A stretch of DNA of 64,000 bases from Streptomyces panaciradicis (GCF_023516615.1 NZ_JAMGBF010000079.1:1-64000), one strand, 5' to 3'. Positions 50,276 to 60,321 are shown, counted from the stretch's first letter. Notes: generated from the letters alone by a model not told the origin. Program-made: numbers and translations.

Positions 50276-52135
50276 CTACGCACGCAGTTCGCGGTCGCCC
50301 GACGGCCGCGACCACCACACCCCCTCGCCGTGGGTGAGGCCCGGCAGCCGCAGCTCGACCTCGCGCACCCGGCGGGCCGGCACCTCGCCGGTGACCACCC
50401 AGGAGGTACTCCCGCCCGATGTTCCGGTGAACTCCGCGCCCATCTGCGAGAGTTGGGCGGTGACCGGGGCGAGGGCGTCGAGCGGGACCTCCGTCTCGAA
50501 GGCGTGGTAGGGCTCGTACAGTCCGGTCCCCGCGCTCTCCAGCGCGCGGCGCAGCACGACCGGCGTGAGGGTGCGGAAGTCGCCGGCCGTGCTCATGACC
50601 GAGCTGAAGCCGGACCGGATCAGCGTGACCCGGTAGTCCGTCACCGGCGCCCCCGACAGCCCGTCGAGCATGCCCGTGTGCACGGAGTCCTCGACGGCCT
50701 GGTGGAAGGCCCGGGGCAGGGCGCCGAGCTCCGTGTCGTACGCGAACACGCCTCCGCCGTCCCGCGGTCCCGGCTCCACGCGCAGCCCGACCGTGGCCCA
50801 CACGCGGCTGCCGAGGTGCCACGGCATCTCGGCGCACGCCTCGCCCACGCCGCGCGGCCGCTCCAGGAACCGGACGCGGCCCGGCTCGAAGTCGGCCTCG
50901 ATGCCGAAGTCGTGCGCGAGCGTGGCCGCGAGCACCTCCATCTGGACCTCGCCGTACAGCAGCAGCGCGGTGGCGCCGGCGGCCGCGGGCCGGACGTGCA
51001 GCAGCGGGTCCTGGTCGGCGAGGGCCAGGAGGGCCGCACGCAGGGCAGCCGCCTGCTCGGGGCGGCGGGCGCGCACCACGGTCCGCAGCGTCGGCGGGGC
51101 GAACCGCTGCGCCGCCCCGGACGGGGCGTCGCCGAGCCGGTCGCCGACACGGATGCCGGCGATGCCGGTGACCGCCGCGATGTTCCCGGCGGTGAGCGGG
51201 CCGTCCCGGCCGATCACGGCCAGGCCGTTCGCCCGTCCGGAGACCTCGGTGGTGCGCCCGTCGGCCTCGCGCCGCCGGAACGTCAGCCGCTGACGCGGCG
51301 TCACCTCACCGTCGTACAACCGCAGATACGCCGTCCGCTCACCGCCCGGTCCGGGCCGTACGGCGAACACCGTGCCGCGGGGTGCGCCGCCCCGTGCCGG
51401 GGTGGACGGGACCAGCCGGACCAGGGCGTCGACGAGCTCGGCGACGCCCTGTCCGCCGAGGGCCGAGCCGAACAGGACAGGGTGGAAGGAGCCGTCGGCG
51501 GTGCGGGCGGCGAGCGCCCGGCGCAGGTCCTCCGGTGTGGGCGCGGGGCCGTCCACCAGGGCGGCGAGCACGTCCGCGTCGACCTCGGCGAGCGCCTCGG
51601 CGAGCCGGGTGTCCCCGGCCGGGCGCGGTGTCACCCGGGCGCCGGGGGTGCCGAGGCCCGACACGTCCGTGAGCGCGGCGGCGGACGGCGTCAGCCTGCG
51701 CCGGATGTCGGCGAGCAGGGCGGTGGAGCGGGCGCCCGCCCGGTCGATCTTGTTGACGAAGACCAGGGTGGGCAGCCGCAGCCGCCGCAGGGTCCGCATC
51801 AGCACCCGGGTCTGCGCCTGCACGCCCTCCACGGCGGACAGCAGCAGCACCGCGCCGTCGAGGACCTCCAGGGCGCGCTCGACCTCGGCGATGAAGTCGC
51901 AGTGGCCGGGGGTGTCGATGAGGTTGATCTGGGTGCCGCCGACGGTGAGGGCGGCGACGGCCGAGCGGACGGTGATGCCGCGCCGGCGCTCGATCCAGCC
52001 GTCGTCCGTGCGGGTGTCACCGGCGTCGACGCTGCCGAGCCGGTCGATCGCTCCGTGGTCGAACAGCAGCCGCTCGGTGAGGCTGGTCTTACCTGCGTCG
52101 ACGTGGGCGAGAATGCCGATGTTCAGGGTGTGCAT
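50276..52135 (-). CDS. Tet(M)/OtrA-like ribosomal protection GTPase
   Basis: This 619-aa translational GTPase is of EF-G shape. G motifs are clear: AHVDAGKTSLTERLL (P-loop), RRGITVRSA (switch I), DTPGHCDF (switch II) and NKIDR. The C-terminal domain IV tip, which in Tet(M) has YSPVST, reads GFSSVMSTAGDFR here, so the Pro is absent. Members dislodge tetracycline from the ribosome, and Streptomyces genomes carry several paralogues with no proven resistance role. A short overlapping upstream frame (52202-52089) might act as a leader. The ATG at 52135 has only a weak GAGG site. Confidence 0.82.
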   Translation of the reverse strand: MHTLNIGILAHVDAGKTSLTERLLFDHGAIDRLGSVDAGDTRTDDGWIERRRGITVRSAVAALTVGGTQINLIDTPGHCDFIAEVERALEVLDGAVLLLSAVEGVQAQTRVLMRTLRRLRLPTLVFVNKIDRAGARSTALLADIRRRLTPSAAALTDVSGLGTPGARVTPRPAGDTRLAEALAEVDADVLAALVDGPAPTPEDLRRALAARTADGSFHPVLFGSALGGQGVAELVDALVRLVPSTPARGGAPRGTVFAVRPGPGGERTAYLRLYDGEVTPRQRLTFRRREADGRTTEVSGRANGLAVIGRDGPLTAGNIAAVTGIAGIRVGDRLGDAPSGAAQRFAPPTLRTVVRARRPEQAAALRAALLALADQDPLLHVRPAAAGATALLLYGEVQMEVLAATLAHDFGIEADFEPGRVRFLERPRGVGEACAEMPWHLGSRVWATVGLRVEPGPRDGGGVFAYDTELGALPRAFHQAVEDSVHTGMLDGLSGAPVTDYRVTLIRSGFSSVMSTAGDFRTLTPVVLRRALESAGTGLYEPYHAFETEVPLDALAPVTAQLSQMGAEFTGTSGGSTSWVVTGEVPARRVREVELRLPGLTHGEGVWWSRPSGDRELRA

Positions 52136-52202
52136 GCGGGGGCGTGTCCTCGAAGACCGTGGGCCGGTGGGGGCGCTGGGTGATCTCGAGGAGTCGGCGC
52201 AT
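52089..52202 (-). CDS. Possible leader peptide overlapping the ribosomal protection gene
   Basis: ATG at 52202 starts a 37-codon frame (MRRLLEITQRPHRPTVFEDT and on, ending in Arg-rich RHSRPRRRR). Its last 47 bp overlap the start of the GTPase gene in another frame. A leader peptide that makes translation of the resistance gene depend on ribosome stalling is known for tet(M)-type genes. The ribosome site is weak (AGGACCCC), so this is only a candidate. Confidence 0.25.
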   Translation of the reverse strand: MRRLLEITQRPHRPTVFEDTPPHAHPEHRHSRPRRRR

Positions 52203-52330
52203 GCGAGGGGTCCTGACGTGAGGGGACTCGGACGGTCCCATCATGACCCGCGGGCTCGCGTGCGGCGCAACGGGATTTTCCGGCCTCAGTAGCATGAAGG
52301 GCCCGTACGTGATCATGCGAGGAGCGGATC

Positions 52331-53284
52331 GTGCGAGACATCTCCGTGTTCAGCGGCAGCGCCCACCCCGATCTGGCCGCCGAGGTGTGCGCCCATCTGG
52401 GGGTGCCGCTCAGCCCGACCCGGGTCAGCCGGTTCGCCAACGACTGCCTGGAGGTGCAGCTGCAGGCCAACTGCCGGGAGCGGGACGTCTTCCTGATCCA
52501 GCCGCTGGTCAAGCCGGTCCAGGAGAACCTGGTGGAGCTGCTGCTGATGTGCGACGCGGCGCGCGGCGCCTCGGCGGCCCGGATCACCGTCGTCATGCCG
52601 CACTACTCCTACGCCCGCTCCGACAAGAAGGACGCGCCCCGCATCTCGCTCGGCGGACGGCTCGTCGCCGACCTGATGGTCGCGGCGGGCGCGAGCCGGG
52701 TGCTGACCATGACCCTGCACTCGCCGCAGGTCCACGGCTTCTTCTCGGTCCCGGTCGACCACCTGCACGCCCGGCGTGAACTGGCCGCCCACTTCCGGCG
52801 GTACGACCTGTCCCGCACCACCGTCGTCTCGCCGGACCTCGGCAACGCCAAGGAGGCGGCCGCGTTCGCGCGGATGCTCGGCGCCCAGGTGGCCGCGGGT
52901 GCCAAGCAGCGGTACGCCGACGACCGGGTCTCCATCAGCTCGGTCATCGGCGAGGTCGCCGGCCGGGACGTCATCGTCCTGGACGACGAGATCGCCAAGG
53001 GCAGCACGGTCCTCGAACTCCTCGACCGGTTGCGGGAGTCGGGCCCCCGCTCGATCCGGGTGGCCTGCACGCACGGGCTGTTCGCCGCCGGAGCGCTCAA
53101 ACGCATCGGCGAGCAGCCCGACGTACTGGAGATCGTGTGCACCAACACCGTGCCGGTGCCGGAGGAGGAGCGCACCGAGAAGCTGCGGATCCTCACCGTC
53201 GCCCCGGCGCTCGCCGAGGCCGTGCGCCGCATTCACAACGGGGAGTCCGTCAGCGCCCTGTTCGACGCGCCCCGGAGCGAATAG
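52331..53284 (+). CDS. Ribose-phosphate pyrophosphokinase paralogue
   Basis: This 317-aa enzyme forms PRPP from ribose 5-phosphate and ATP. It has the N-terminal FSGSAHPDLAAEVCAHLGV, FLIQPLVKPVQENLVELLLM, the ATP/ribose block MPHYSYARSDKKDAPRISLGG, TLHSPQVHGFF and the PRPP loop VIVLDDEIAKGSTVLELL. The loop deviates from the usual DDxxDTGGT, reading DDEIAKGST. GTG at 52331 follows GAGGAG. It is probably a second prs gene beside the housekeeping copy. The adjacent EF-Tu gene begins 55 bp downstream, so they may be co-transcribed. Confidence 0.85.
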   Translation: MRDISVFSGSAHPDLAAEVCAHLGVPLSPTRVSRFANDCLEVQLQANCRERDVFLIQPLVKPVQENLVELLLMCDAARGASAARITVVMPHYSYARSDKKDAPRISLGGRLVADLMVAAGASRVLTMTLHSPQVHGFFSVPVDHLHARRELAAHFRRYDLSRTTVVSPDLGNAKEAAAFARMLGAQVAAGAKQRYADDRVSISSVIGEVAGRDVIVLDDEIAKGSTVLELLDRLRESGPRSIRVACTHGLFAAGALKRIGEQPDVLEIVCTNTVPVPEEERTEKLRILTVAPALAEAVRRIHNGESVSALFDAPRSE

Positions 53285-53339
53285 ACATGGAGTAGTGGAG
53301 CAACGCTCGGCATCACCAGGATGCGCAGGAGGGGTTGCA

Positions 53340-54533
<1,194 letters not shown>

Positions 54534-54548
54534 AAAGCCCGGAAGCGC

Positions 54549-54929
54549 TCACAGCGACCCGGACGTGGCCTCGGGCTGCCCCAGGGCCGCGTCCAGGGTC
54601 GGATGCGGAGGCAGCAGTTTCGCCAGCCCCGTGACCCGCAGGATGCGCAGCGTCAGAGGATGCGTGCACACCAGCCGCAGTTCGCCGTCGTGGTCGAGGA
54701 CGCGGGTCCGGGCCCGGTACAGCAGGCGCAGTCCGGAGCAGTCGAAGAAGTCGACGGGCCGCAGGTCGATGACCAGCCGCACCTCCGGGCGGGCCGTCAC
54801 GCCGTCCAGGTACGGACCGATCTCCGCGGCGGCCGCGATGTCGATCTCGCCGCGGAACTCCAGCACCGTGTGACCGCGGTCCTGACGGACCCGCAGATGC
54901 CGCGTCAGCGGCGCCGGTTGCTGCTCCAC
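54549..54929 (-). CDS. STAS-domain anti-sigma factor antagonist
   Basis: This 126-aa SpoIIAA-like protein has VLEFRGEIDIAAAAEIGPYL, LVIDLRPVDFFDCSGLRLLYRARTRV with the phosphorylatable Ser in DCSG, and a C-terminal helical half. Phosphorylation by an anti-sigma kinase would control its partner switch. GTG at 54929 is chosen from GGAGG upstream; longer readings to 55097 add non-homologous text. No anti-sigma or sigma gene is adjacent, so the partner is elsewhere. It is convergent with the tuf gene. Confidence 0.82.
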   Translation of the reverse strand: MEQQPAPLTRHLRVRQDRGHTVLEFRGEIDIAAAAEIGPYLDGVTARPEVRLVIDLRPVDFFDCSGLRLLYRARTRVLDHDGELRLVCTHPLTLRILRVTGLAKLLPPHPTLDAALGQPEATSGSL

Positions 54930-55134
54930 GACGACATCGCCTCCACCTGCTCCGACACTGCGGGCTTGCAGGTCACCGGGGGCCGGGGTGACAACGTTCC
55001 GCGAGCCTATGAGCGCAAGCCCGTCCCCTGGGTCCCGAGTGAGCGCAAAAGCGTTCCCCGCCCTGCAAGTTACCCTCGATGGAGTGAATTTGAGCATGTT
55101 CGATTGACATATGTCTTCGAATTGCGGTGAACGC

Positions 55135-55572
55135 TTACGACAGTGCGTGCCAGGCTTTGGTCAGAGACTGGCGGAACTGCTCGGTCTGGTGCGCCGTGAG
55201 GTCGCGGACCATGCGCTCCTCCAGCGTCCGCACCGGCTCCGCGTGCTCCTCGAGCAGTCGCCGCCCGGCATCGGTCAGCAGGATCAGCAGCTCCCTGCGG
55301 TTGCGCGGATTGCGCTCCCGGCGCACCAGCCCGCGGTTCTCCAGTGACCGTACGAGGTCGGCGATGGACTGCGCGGTGACGAACGAGTCGCGGGCGAGCT
55401 GGGCGGCCGACAGCCCGTCGTGACGCTCCAGAACGGTCAGCGCGGTGTACTGCAGCGCGGTGATGCCCGCCGGCCTGACCAGCTCGTCCAGGTGCGAGCG
55501 CACCACGAGTTCTACCTGCTTGACCATGTAGAGCAGGGACGGCGATGTCTTGGCGGCCTGGGAGTCGAGCAT
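55135..55572 (-). CDS. MarR-family regulator
   Basis: This 145-aa winged-helix regulator has ITALQYTALTVLERHDGLSAAQLARDSFVTAQSIADLVRSLENRGLVRRERNPRNRRELLILLTDAGRR, where LSAAQLARDSFVTAQSIADLVR is the helix-turn-helix and RNRRELL the wing. Dimer helices flank it. It is divergent from an aldehyde dehydrogenase gene, and two matching 15-bp palindromes lie in the 103-bp gap. MarR proteins of this arrangement usually repress a catabolic or detoxification gene and are released by an aromatic or aldehyde ligand. Confidence 0.87.
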   Translation of the reverse strand: MLDSQAAKTSPSLLYMVKQVELVVRSHLDELVRPAGITALQYTALTVLERHDGLSAAQLARDSFVTAQSIADLVRSLENRGLVRRERNPRNRRELLILLTDAGRRLLEEHAEPVRTLEERMVRDLTAHQTEQFRQSLTKAWHALS

Positions 55573-55591
55573 GGGTTCAGCCTAGAGCATT

Positions 55592-55606
55592 GACAGGAAT
55601 CCTGTC
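55592..55606. promoter_or_regulatory. MarR operator 1
   Basis: GACAGGAATCCTGTC is a perfect 7-1-7 palindrome 20 bp upstream of the marR start. It overlaps TTGACA (55590-55595), so a bound dimer would cover a promoter -35 box. It shares the core ACAGGA-N-TCCTGT with the site at 55626. Confidence 0.8.
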
Positions 55607-55625
55607 TGTAATGAAACTGCGAACC

Positions 55626-55640
55626 AACAGGATTCCTGTT
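55626..55640. promoter_or_regulatory. MarR operator 2
   Basis: AACAGGATTCCTGTT is a perfect 7-1-7 palindrome 36 bp upstream of the aldehyde dehydrogenase start. It lies 34 bp centre to centre from operator 1, about three helical turns, so two dimers could sit on the same DNA face. Confidence 0.8.
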
Positions 55641-55675
55641 TGTTGAAATCTTGGCGAAGAGGCTGAGGAGCGGCG

Positions 55676-57130
55676 ATGACCACCTTCGAGATCGAACCTG
55701 GACGGCTGTTCGTCGGGGGACGGTGGCGCGATGCCGCCGACGGAGCGCGCACCGAGGTGGTCGACCCGTCCCGGGGCGCGGTCCTCACCACCGTCGCGGA
55801 GGCGGGCGCCGCCGACGTGGACGCGGCGGTCCGGGCCGCGCGGGACGCCTTCGACGGCGGCACCTGGTCCGGGCTGAGCGGCCGCGAGCGCGGCCGGATC
55901 CTGTACCGGGTGGCCGAGCTGATCCGCGAGAACGCGGACGACATCGCCCGTCTGGAGAGCCTGGACGTCGGCAAGCCCATCTCGCTGTGCCACGCCGTGG
56001 ACGTGACCAACGCCGCCAACGACTACGAGCACTTCGCCGCCCTCGCCCACTCCCTCGACGGCGCGGTCCGCGACACCCCCATGAACGCGCTCGCGTACAC
56101 CAAGCGCGAACCGCTCGGCGTCGTCGCGGCCATCACGCCGTTCAACTTCCCGCTGATCCTGGCCGGTTCGAAGATCGGCCCCGCGCTGGCGGCCGGCAAC
56201 ACCGTCGTCCACAAGCCCGCCGACGAGACCCCGCTCAGCGCCCTGTACATGGCCCGCCTCTTCCAGCAGGCCGGTGTCCCCGACGGCGTGGTCAACGTCG
56301 TCACCGGCACCGGACCGGTGGCCGGCGAGGCCCTGCTGCGCCACCGCGGCATCGACAAGGTCGCCTTCACCGGCTCCACCGCCGTCGGCCGCCATGTGGC
56401 GAGCCTGGCCGGCGAGGCCCTCAAGCCCGTCACCATGGAACTCGGCGGCAACGCCGCCCACATCGTCTTCGAGGACGCCGACCTGGAGAAGGCGGTCGGC
56501 GCGATCATCAAGGCGTTCGTCTTCAACACCGGCCAGTTCTGCATGGGCGGCCCGCGCCTGCTGGTCGCCCGCCCGGTCTACTCGACCCTGCTCGGCATCC
56601 TCGCCGAGGCCGTCCCCGGTGTCCCCGTCGGCGACCCGCGCGACCCCGGGACGGTCGTCGGGCCGATGGCGGGGGAGAAGCACCTGAAGAAGGTCGAGGA
56701 GTACGTCGACCTCGCCCGCAAGGAGGGCGGCCGTATCGTGGCCGGCGGCGAGCGACTCGACCTCGACGGCGGCTACTACTACCGGCCCACCGTGATCGCC
56801 GACCTGGCGAACGACTCCCGGGTCGTGCAGGAGGAGATCTTCGGTCCCGTCCTGACCGTGCAGCCCTTCGACACCGAGGACGAGGCCGTCGCCCTCGCCA
56901 ACTCCACGCCGTACGGCCTGGCTTCGGGGGTCCAGACCGCGAACCTCGCCCGCGCCCACCGCATCGCCGACCGGCTCCAGGCGGGCATCGTGTGGATCAA
57001 CGACTGGGCCATGCTCGACCCCGCGGTGCCCTTCGGCGGCGTCAAGGACTCCGGCTTCGGCCGCGAGTACGGCCCCGAGGCCCTCGCCGCCTACACCAAG
57101 GTCAAGTCCGTCGTCGTCTCGCTCGACTGA
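55676..57130 (+). CDS. NAD(P)-dependent aldehyde dehydrogenase
   Basis: This 484-aa cytoplasmic enzyme oxidises an aldehyde to the acid. It has PFNFPLILAGSKIGPALAAGNTVVHKP, FTGSTAVGRHV (coenzyme loop), MELGGNAAHIVF with catalytic Glu255, and NTGQFCMGGPRLL with catalytic Cys289. GGTVCVNN-type late motifs appear as PYGLASGV and PFGGVKDSGFGREYG. It is divergent from the MarR gene with two operators in the gap. The alcohol dehydrogenase 40 bp downstream suggests a two-step alcohol-aldehyde-acid route, perhaps for an aromatic or short-chain alcohol. The substrate cannot be fixed from sequence. Confidence 0.88.
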   Translation: MTTFEIEPGRLFVGGRWRDAADGARTEVVDPSRGAVLTTVAEAGAADVDAAVRAARDAFDGGTWSGLSGRERGRILYRVAELIRENADDIARLESLDVGKPISLCHAVDVTNAANDYEHFAALAHSLDGAVRDTPMNALAYTKREPLGVVAAITPFNFPLILAGSKIGPALAAGNTVVHKPADETPLSALYMARLFQQAGVPDGVVNVVTGTGPVAGEALLRHRGIDKVAFTGSTAVGRHVASLAGEALKPVTMELGGNAAHIVFEDADLEKAVGAIIKAFVFNTGQFCMGGPRLLVARPVYSTLLGILAEAVPGVPVGDPRDPGTVVGPMAGEKHLKKVEEYVDLARKEGGRIVAGGERLDLDGGYYYRPTVIADLANDSRVVQEEIFGPVLTVQPFDTEDEAVALANSTPYGLASGVQTANLARAHRIADRLQAGIVWINDWAMLDPAVPFGGVKDSGFGREYGPEALAAYTKVKSVVVSLD

Positions 57131-57170
57131 CCCCGGCCGAACACGCCCGAATCGCAAGGGAGTTCGTACG

Positions 57171-58277
57171 ATGTCCATCACCACCCGCGCCGCGGTCGTC
57201 GAGTCCGGCGGGGCACCCTTCACGCTCGCCGACGTCGAGCTCGACGAGCCCGGACCGCGCGAGGCCGTGGTCCGCATGGTGGCCACCGGTCTGTGCCACA
57301 CCGACCTCGGGGTGGCGAGCGGCGGCCTGCCCTTCCCGCTGCCCGGCGTGCTGGGGCACGAGGGCGCCGGCGTCGTCGAGGCCGTCGGAGCGGCGGTCAC
57401 CGGCGTGACGCCCGGCGACCATGTCGTGCTGTCCTTCACCTCGTGCGGCGAGTGCCGCAACTGCAACGGCGGCCACCCGGCCTACTGCGCGACCTGGCTG
57501 CCGCTGAACCTGATCGGGGGTCGCCGCGCCGACGGCTCCAGCACCATCAGCCGGAACGGGCAGCCCCTCGGCGGCCACTTCTTCGGGCAGTCCTCCTTCG
57601 CCGAACGCGCGCTGGTGGACGAGCGCAGCCTCGTCAGGGTCGACGCGGACGTGCCGCTGGAGTCGATCGCCCCGCTGGGCTGCGGGGTACAGACCGGGGT
57701 CGGCGCCGTCTGGAACGTACTGCGGCCGGCCACCGGCAGCACGGTCGTCGTCCTCGGCGCCGGCGCCGTCGGGCTGTCCGCCGTCATGGCGGCCGCCCTG
57801 ACCCCCGCCACCACGATCGTCGCCGTCGATCGGTTCGCCGAACGGCTGCTGCTGGCAAGGGAGTTGGGAGCCACCTACACCGTGAACGCCGCCGAGCGGG
57901 ACCTCGGCGAGGCGCTTGCCGGGATCACCGCGGGCCAGGGCGCGGACGGGGTCGTGGAGACCACGGGCAACGTCGGCGTCCTGCGCCAGGGAGTCGACGC
58001 CCTCGCCGCCCGCGGCACCCTGGTCGTCGTCGGTGCCCCGCCCTTCGGCACCGAGGTCGCCCTGGACGTCAACGGCCTCCTCGGCGGCAAGCGGGTCGTC
58101 GGCCTCACCCTCGGTGACGCCGAGACCCGCTCCTTCATCCCGTCCCTGGTGCGGCTTGTGAAGGACGGCCGGCTCCCGCTGCACCGCCTGATCAGCACCT
58201 ATCCGTTCGCGGACATCGACCGGGCGGTGCGGGACATGGGCGCGGGCAAGGCGATCAAGCCCGTGCTGACGTTCTGA
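57171..58277 (+). CDS. Zinc-dependent alcohol dehydrogenase (aryl-alcohol type)
   Basis: This 368-aa medium-chain dehydrogenase has the catalytic zinc ligands Cys in TGLCHTDLGV and His in LGHEGAGVVEAVG, plus the structural zinc site CGECRNCNGGHPAYC. The NAD site is VVVLGAGAVGLSAVMAA. GVVETTGNVGVLRQGVDAL and the long GRRADGSSTISRNGQPLGGHFFGQSSFAE insertion resemble aryl-/benzyl-alcohol dehydrogenases. It follows the aldehyde dehydrogenase and presumably supplies its substrate. The stop is 1 bp before the end of the convergent quinone oxidoreductase gene. Confidence 0.87.
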   Translation: MSITTRAAVVESGGAPFTLADVELDEPGPREAVVRMVATGLCHTDLGVASGGLPFPLPGVLGHEGAGVVEAVGAAVTGVTPGDHVVLSFTSCGECRNCNGGHPAYCATWLPLNLIGGRRADGSSTISRNGQPLGGHFFGQSSFAERALVDERSLVRVDADVPLESIAPLGCGVQTGVGAVWNVLRPATGSTVVVLGAGAVGLSAVMAAALTPATTIVAVDRFAERLLLARELGATYTVNAAERDLGEALAGITAGQGADGVVETTGNVGVLRQGVDALAARGTLVVVGAPPFGTEVALDVNGLLGGKRVVGLTLGDAETRSFIPSLVRLVKDGRLPLHRLISTYPFADIDRAVRDMGAGKAIKPVLTF

Positions 58278-58278
58278 C

Positions 58279-59229
58279 TCAGCCGACCGTCAGGACCAGC
58301 TTTCCGGTGGTCCGGCCGGTGTCGCCGAGCCGATGGGCCTCGGCGGCGTCGGCCAGCGGGAACGTACCGGCGATCGTGGGGCGCAGCTTCCCCTCCTCCA
58401 CCAGCTTCGCGATCGCCGTCATTCCGCTGTGCGAGGCGTCCACGAGCATGCGCAGCGACCGCACCCCCAGCCGCGCGGCCTCCTCGTGGAAGTCGTCGGA
58501 GCCGACCGGCAGGATCGACACGACGATGCCGCCGGGGCGCAGCACCCGCAGCGAGCGGGTCGAGGTGTCGCCGCCGATCGTGTCCAGGACGACGTCCACG
58601 TCCTTGACCGCCTCGGTGAAGTCCGTCTCCCGGTAGTCGACCGTCTCGTCGGCCCCGATCCCGCGCAGGAACTCGTGCTTGCCCGCGCTCGCCGTGCCGA
58701 TCACGTACGCGCCGCGCGCCTTGGCGATCTGCACGGCCACGTGCCCGACGCCGCCTGCCGCCGCGTGGACCAGCACCCGCTGCCCCGCCTGCACGTCCGC
58801 GTACTCCACCAGTGCCTGCCAGGCGGTCAGCGACACCAGCGGCAGCGCGCCCGCCTGCGTGTGGTCGACCGAGGCCGGCTTGTGCGCGAACCAGCGTGCC
58901 GGGCCGGTGACGTACTCGGCGTGCGAGCCGTGACCGAAGGGGTAGGACAGCATGCCGAAGACCTCGTCGCCGGGCTTGAAGCGGGCGACGCCGATTCCGA
59001 CGGCCTCCACCACGCCGGAGACGTCCCAGCCCAGCACGAAGGGCGGCTCGCCCAGGAAGCCGCCGGTCGCGCGGTGCTTCCAGTCGGTCGGGTTGACGCC
59101 GGCGGCGCGCACGCGCACCAGCACATCGTTCGTGCGCGGCTCGGGCCGCGGCAGCTCCACTTCCTTCAAGACCTCGGGACCGCCGAGGACGTCCTGGCTG
59201 ATGGCTCGCATCGTCTTCACAGTGCTCAT
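58279..59229 (-). CDS. NADP-dependent quinone-oxidoreductase-like enzyme
   Basis: This 316-aa zinc-free medium-chain reductase has RVRAAGVNPTDWKHR, GWDVSGVVEAVG, LPLVSLTAWQAL, the NADPH site VLVHAAAGGVGHVAVQIAKARGAYVIGTAS and DVVLDTIGGDT. Lack of the zinc ligand Cys/His pairs places it with quinone oxidoreductases and alkenal reductases. It is divergent from a GlxA-type regulator, with a perfect 10-bp inverted repeat between them, and is probably its target. A role in handling reactive carbonyls or quinones is inferred. Confidence 0.85.
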   Translation of the reverse strand: MSTVKTMRAISQDVLGGPEVLKEVELPRPEPRTNDVLVRVRAAGVNPTDWKHRATGGFLGEPPFVLGWDVSGVVEAVGIGVARFKPGDEVFGMLSYPFGHGSHAEYVTGPARWFAHKPASVDHTQAGALPLVSLTAWQALVEYADVQAGQRVLVHAAAGGVGHVAVQIAKARGAYVIGTASAGKHEFLRGIGADETVDYRETDFTEAVKDVDVVLDTIGGDTSTRSLRVLRPGGIVVSILPVGSDDFHEEAARLGVRSLRMLVDASHSGMTAIAKLVEEGKLRPTIAGTFPLADAAEAHRLGDTGRTTGKLVLTVG

Positions 59230-59265
59230 GGTGAACCAGCCTGCCGGGATCCGCCGCCCCGGGAA

Positions 59266-59302
59266 ATGGCACGATTGCCAACCTTCGATAAGATCGTGCC
59301 AT
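59266..59302. promoter_or_regulatory. Inverted repeat overlapping the GlxA-type regulator start
   Basis: ATGGCACGAT (59266-59275) and ATCGTGCCAT (59293-59302) are perfect 10-bp arms with a 17-bp spacer. The right arm includes the first two bases of the regulator's ATG at 59301. Binding there would block the regulator's own start and the divergent oxidoreductase promoter. Autoregulation is inferred. Confidence 0.65.
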
Positions 59303-60260
59303 GCATGGTGAACAGCGGGTGGAACGGGTCGTGGTCCTGGCCCTGGACGGGGTGTATCCCTTCGAGCTCGGCATCCCCAGCCGGATCTTCGGCGCGGCCG
59401 ACGGCCGGTACGAGGTGCTGACCTGCAGCGTCGACGGCCGCCCGGTGCGCTCCTGCGCCGACTTCACCATCGGCGTCGAGCACGGCCCGGAGATCCTGGC
59501 CACGGCCGACACGGTGGTGGTCGCCTCGATGACGCCGTCGCACATCCCCGCCGAGCTGCCCCCGGAGGTCTCCGACGCGCTCGCCCGCATCCGTCCCGAC
59601 GCCCGCATCGTCTCCATCTGCACGGCCGCCTTCGTGCTCGCCGCGGCCGGCCTCCTCGACGGCCGGAAGGCCACCACGCACTGGCAGGTCACCGACGCCT
59701 TCCGGCGCCGCTATCCGCACGTCGACCTCGACCCGGACGTCCTGTTCGTCGCCGACGGCCGCATCCTCACCTCGGCCGGCGCGGCCTCCGGCGTCGACGT
59801 CTGCCTGCACATCGTGCGCACCGACCACGGCAGCGAGCTGGCCAACGCCGTGGCCCGCCGCTGCGTGGTCCCGCCCTTCCGGGACGGCGGCCAGGCGCAG
59901 TACATCGAGCAGCCCGTGCCGGAGAACGCCGACGCCGGTACGGCCGCCACGCGCGCGTGGGCCCTGCAGCGCCTCGGCGAACCCCTCACCCTGTCCGACC
60001 TCGCCGGCCACGCCCGGATGAGCCTGCGCACCTTCGCGCGCCGCTTCAACGACGAGGTCGGCATGAGCCCCGGCCGCTGGATCGTCCAGCAGCGCGTCGC
60101 CCGGGCCCGGCACCTGCTGGAGTCCAGCGACCTGTCCGTCGACCAGATCGCCGGCCACGTCGGCTTCGCCACGGGCGCCTCCCTGCGGCAGCACCTGCAC
60201 GCCGCGATCGGCGTCTCGCCCCAGACGTACCGCCGCACCTTCCGCGCGGCGGCCGGGTGA
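59301..60260 (+). CDS. GlxA-family (AraC-type) transcriptional regulator
   Basis: This 319-aa regulator has an N-terminal DJ-1/PfpI-like domain (VVVLALDGVYPFELGIPSRIFG to about residue 185, with IVSICTAAFVLAAAGLLDGRKATTHW, where the amidase-type Cys is kept) and a C-terminal AraC pair of helix-turn-helix motifs (LTLSDLAGHARMSLRTFARRFNDEVGMSPGRWI and DLSVDQIAGHVGFATGASLRQHLHAAIGVSPQTYRRTF). It is probably the activator or repressor of the divergent oxidoreductase. The transcript may be leaderless, as an inverted repeat reaches into the start codon. Confidence 0.88.
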   Translation: MHGEQRVERVVVLALDGVYPFELGIPSRIFGAADGRYEVLTCSVDGRPVRSCADFTIGVEHGPEILATADTVVVASMTPSHIPAELPPEVSDALARIRPDARIVSICTAAFVLAAAGLLDGRKATTHWQVTDAFRRRYPHVDLDPDVLFVADGRILTSAGAASGVDVCLHIVRTDHGSELANAVARRCVVPPFRDGGQAQYIEQPVPENADAGTAATRAWALQRLGEPLTLSDLAGHARMSLRTFARRFNDEVGMSPGRWIVQQRVARARHLLESSDLSVDQIAGHVGFATGASLRQHLHAAIGVSPQTYRRTFRAAAG

Positions 60261-60321
60261 CCCCGAACGTTTCGCGCCTTCTCCGCGTCCAAGAAACGGC
60301 GGGCGACGAAGGGGAACAGGG

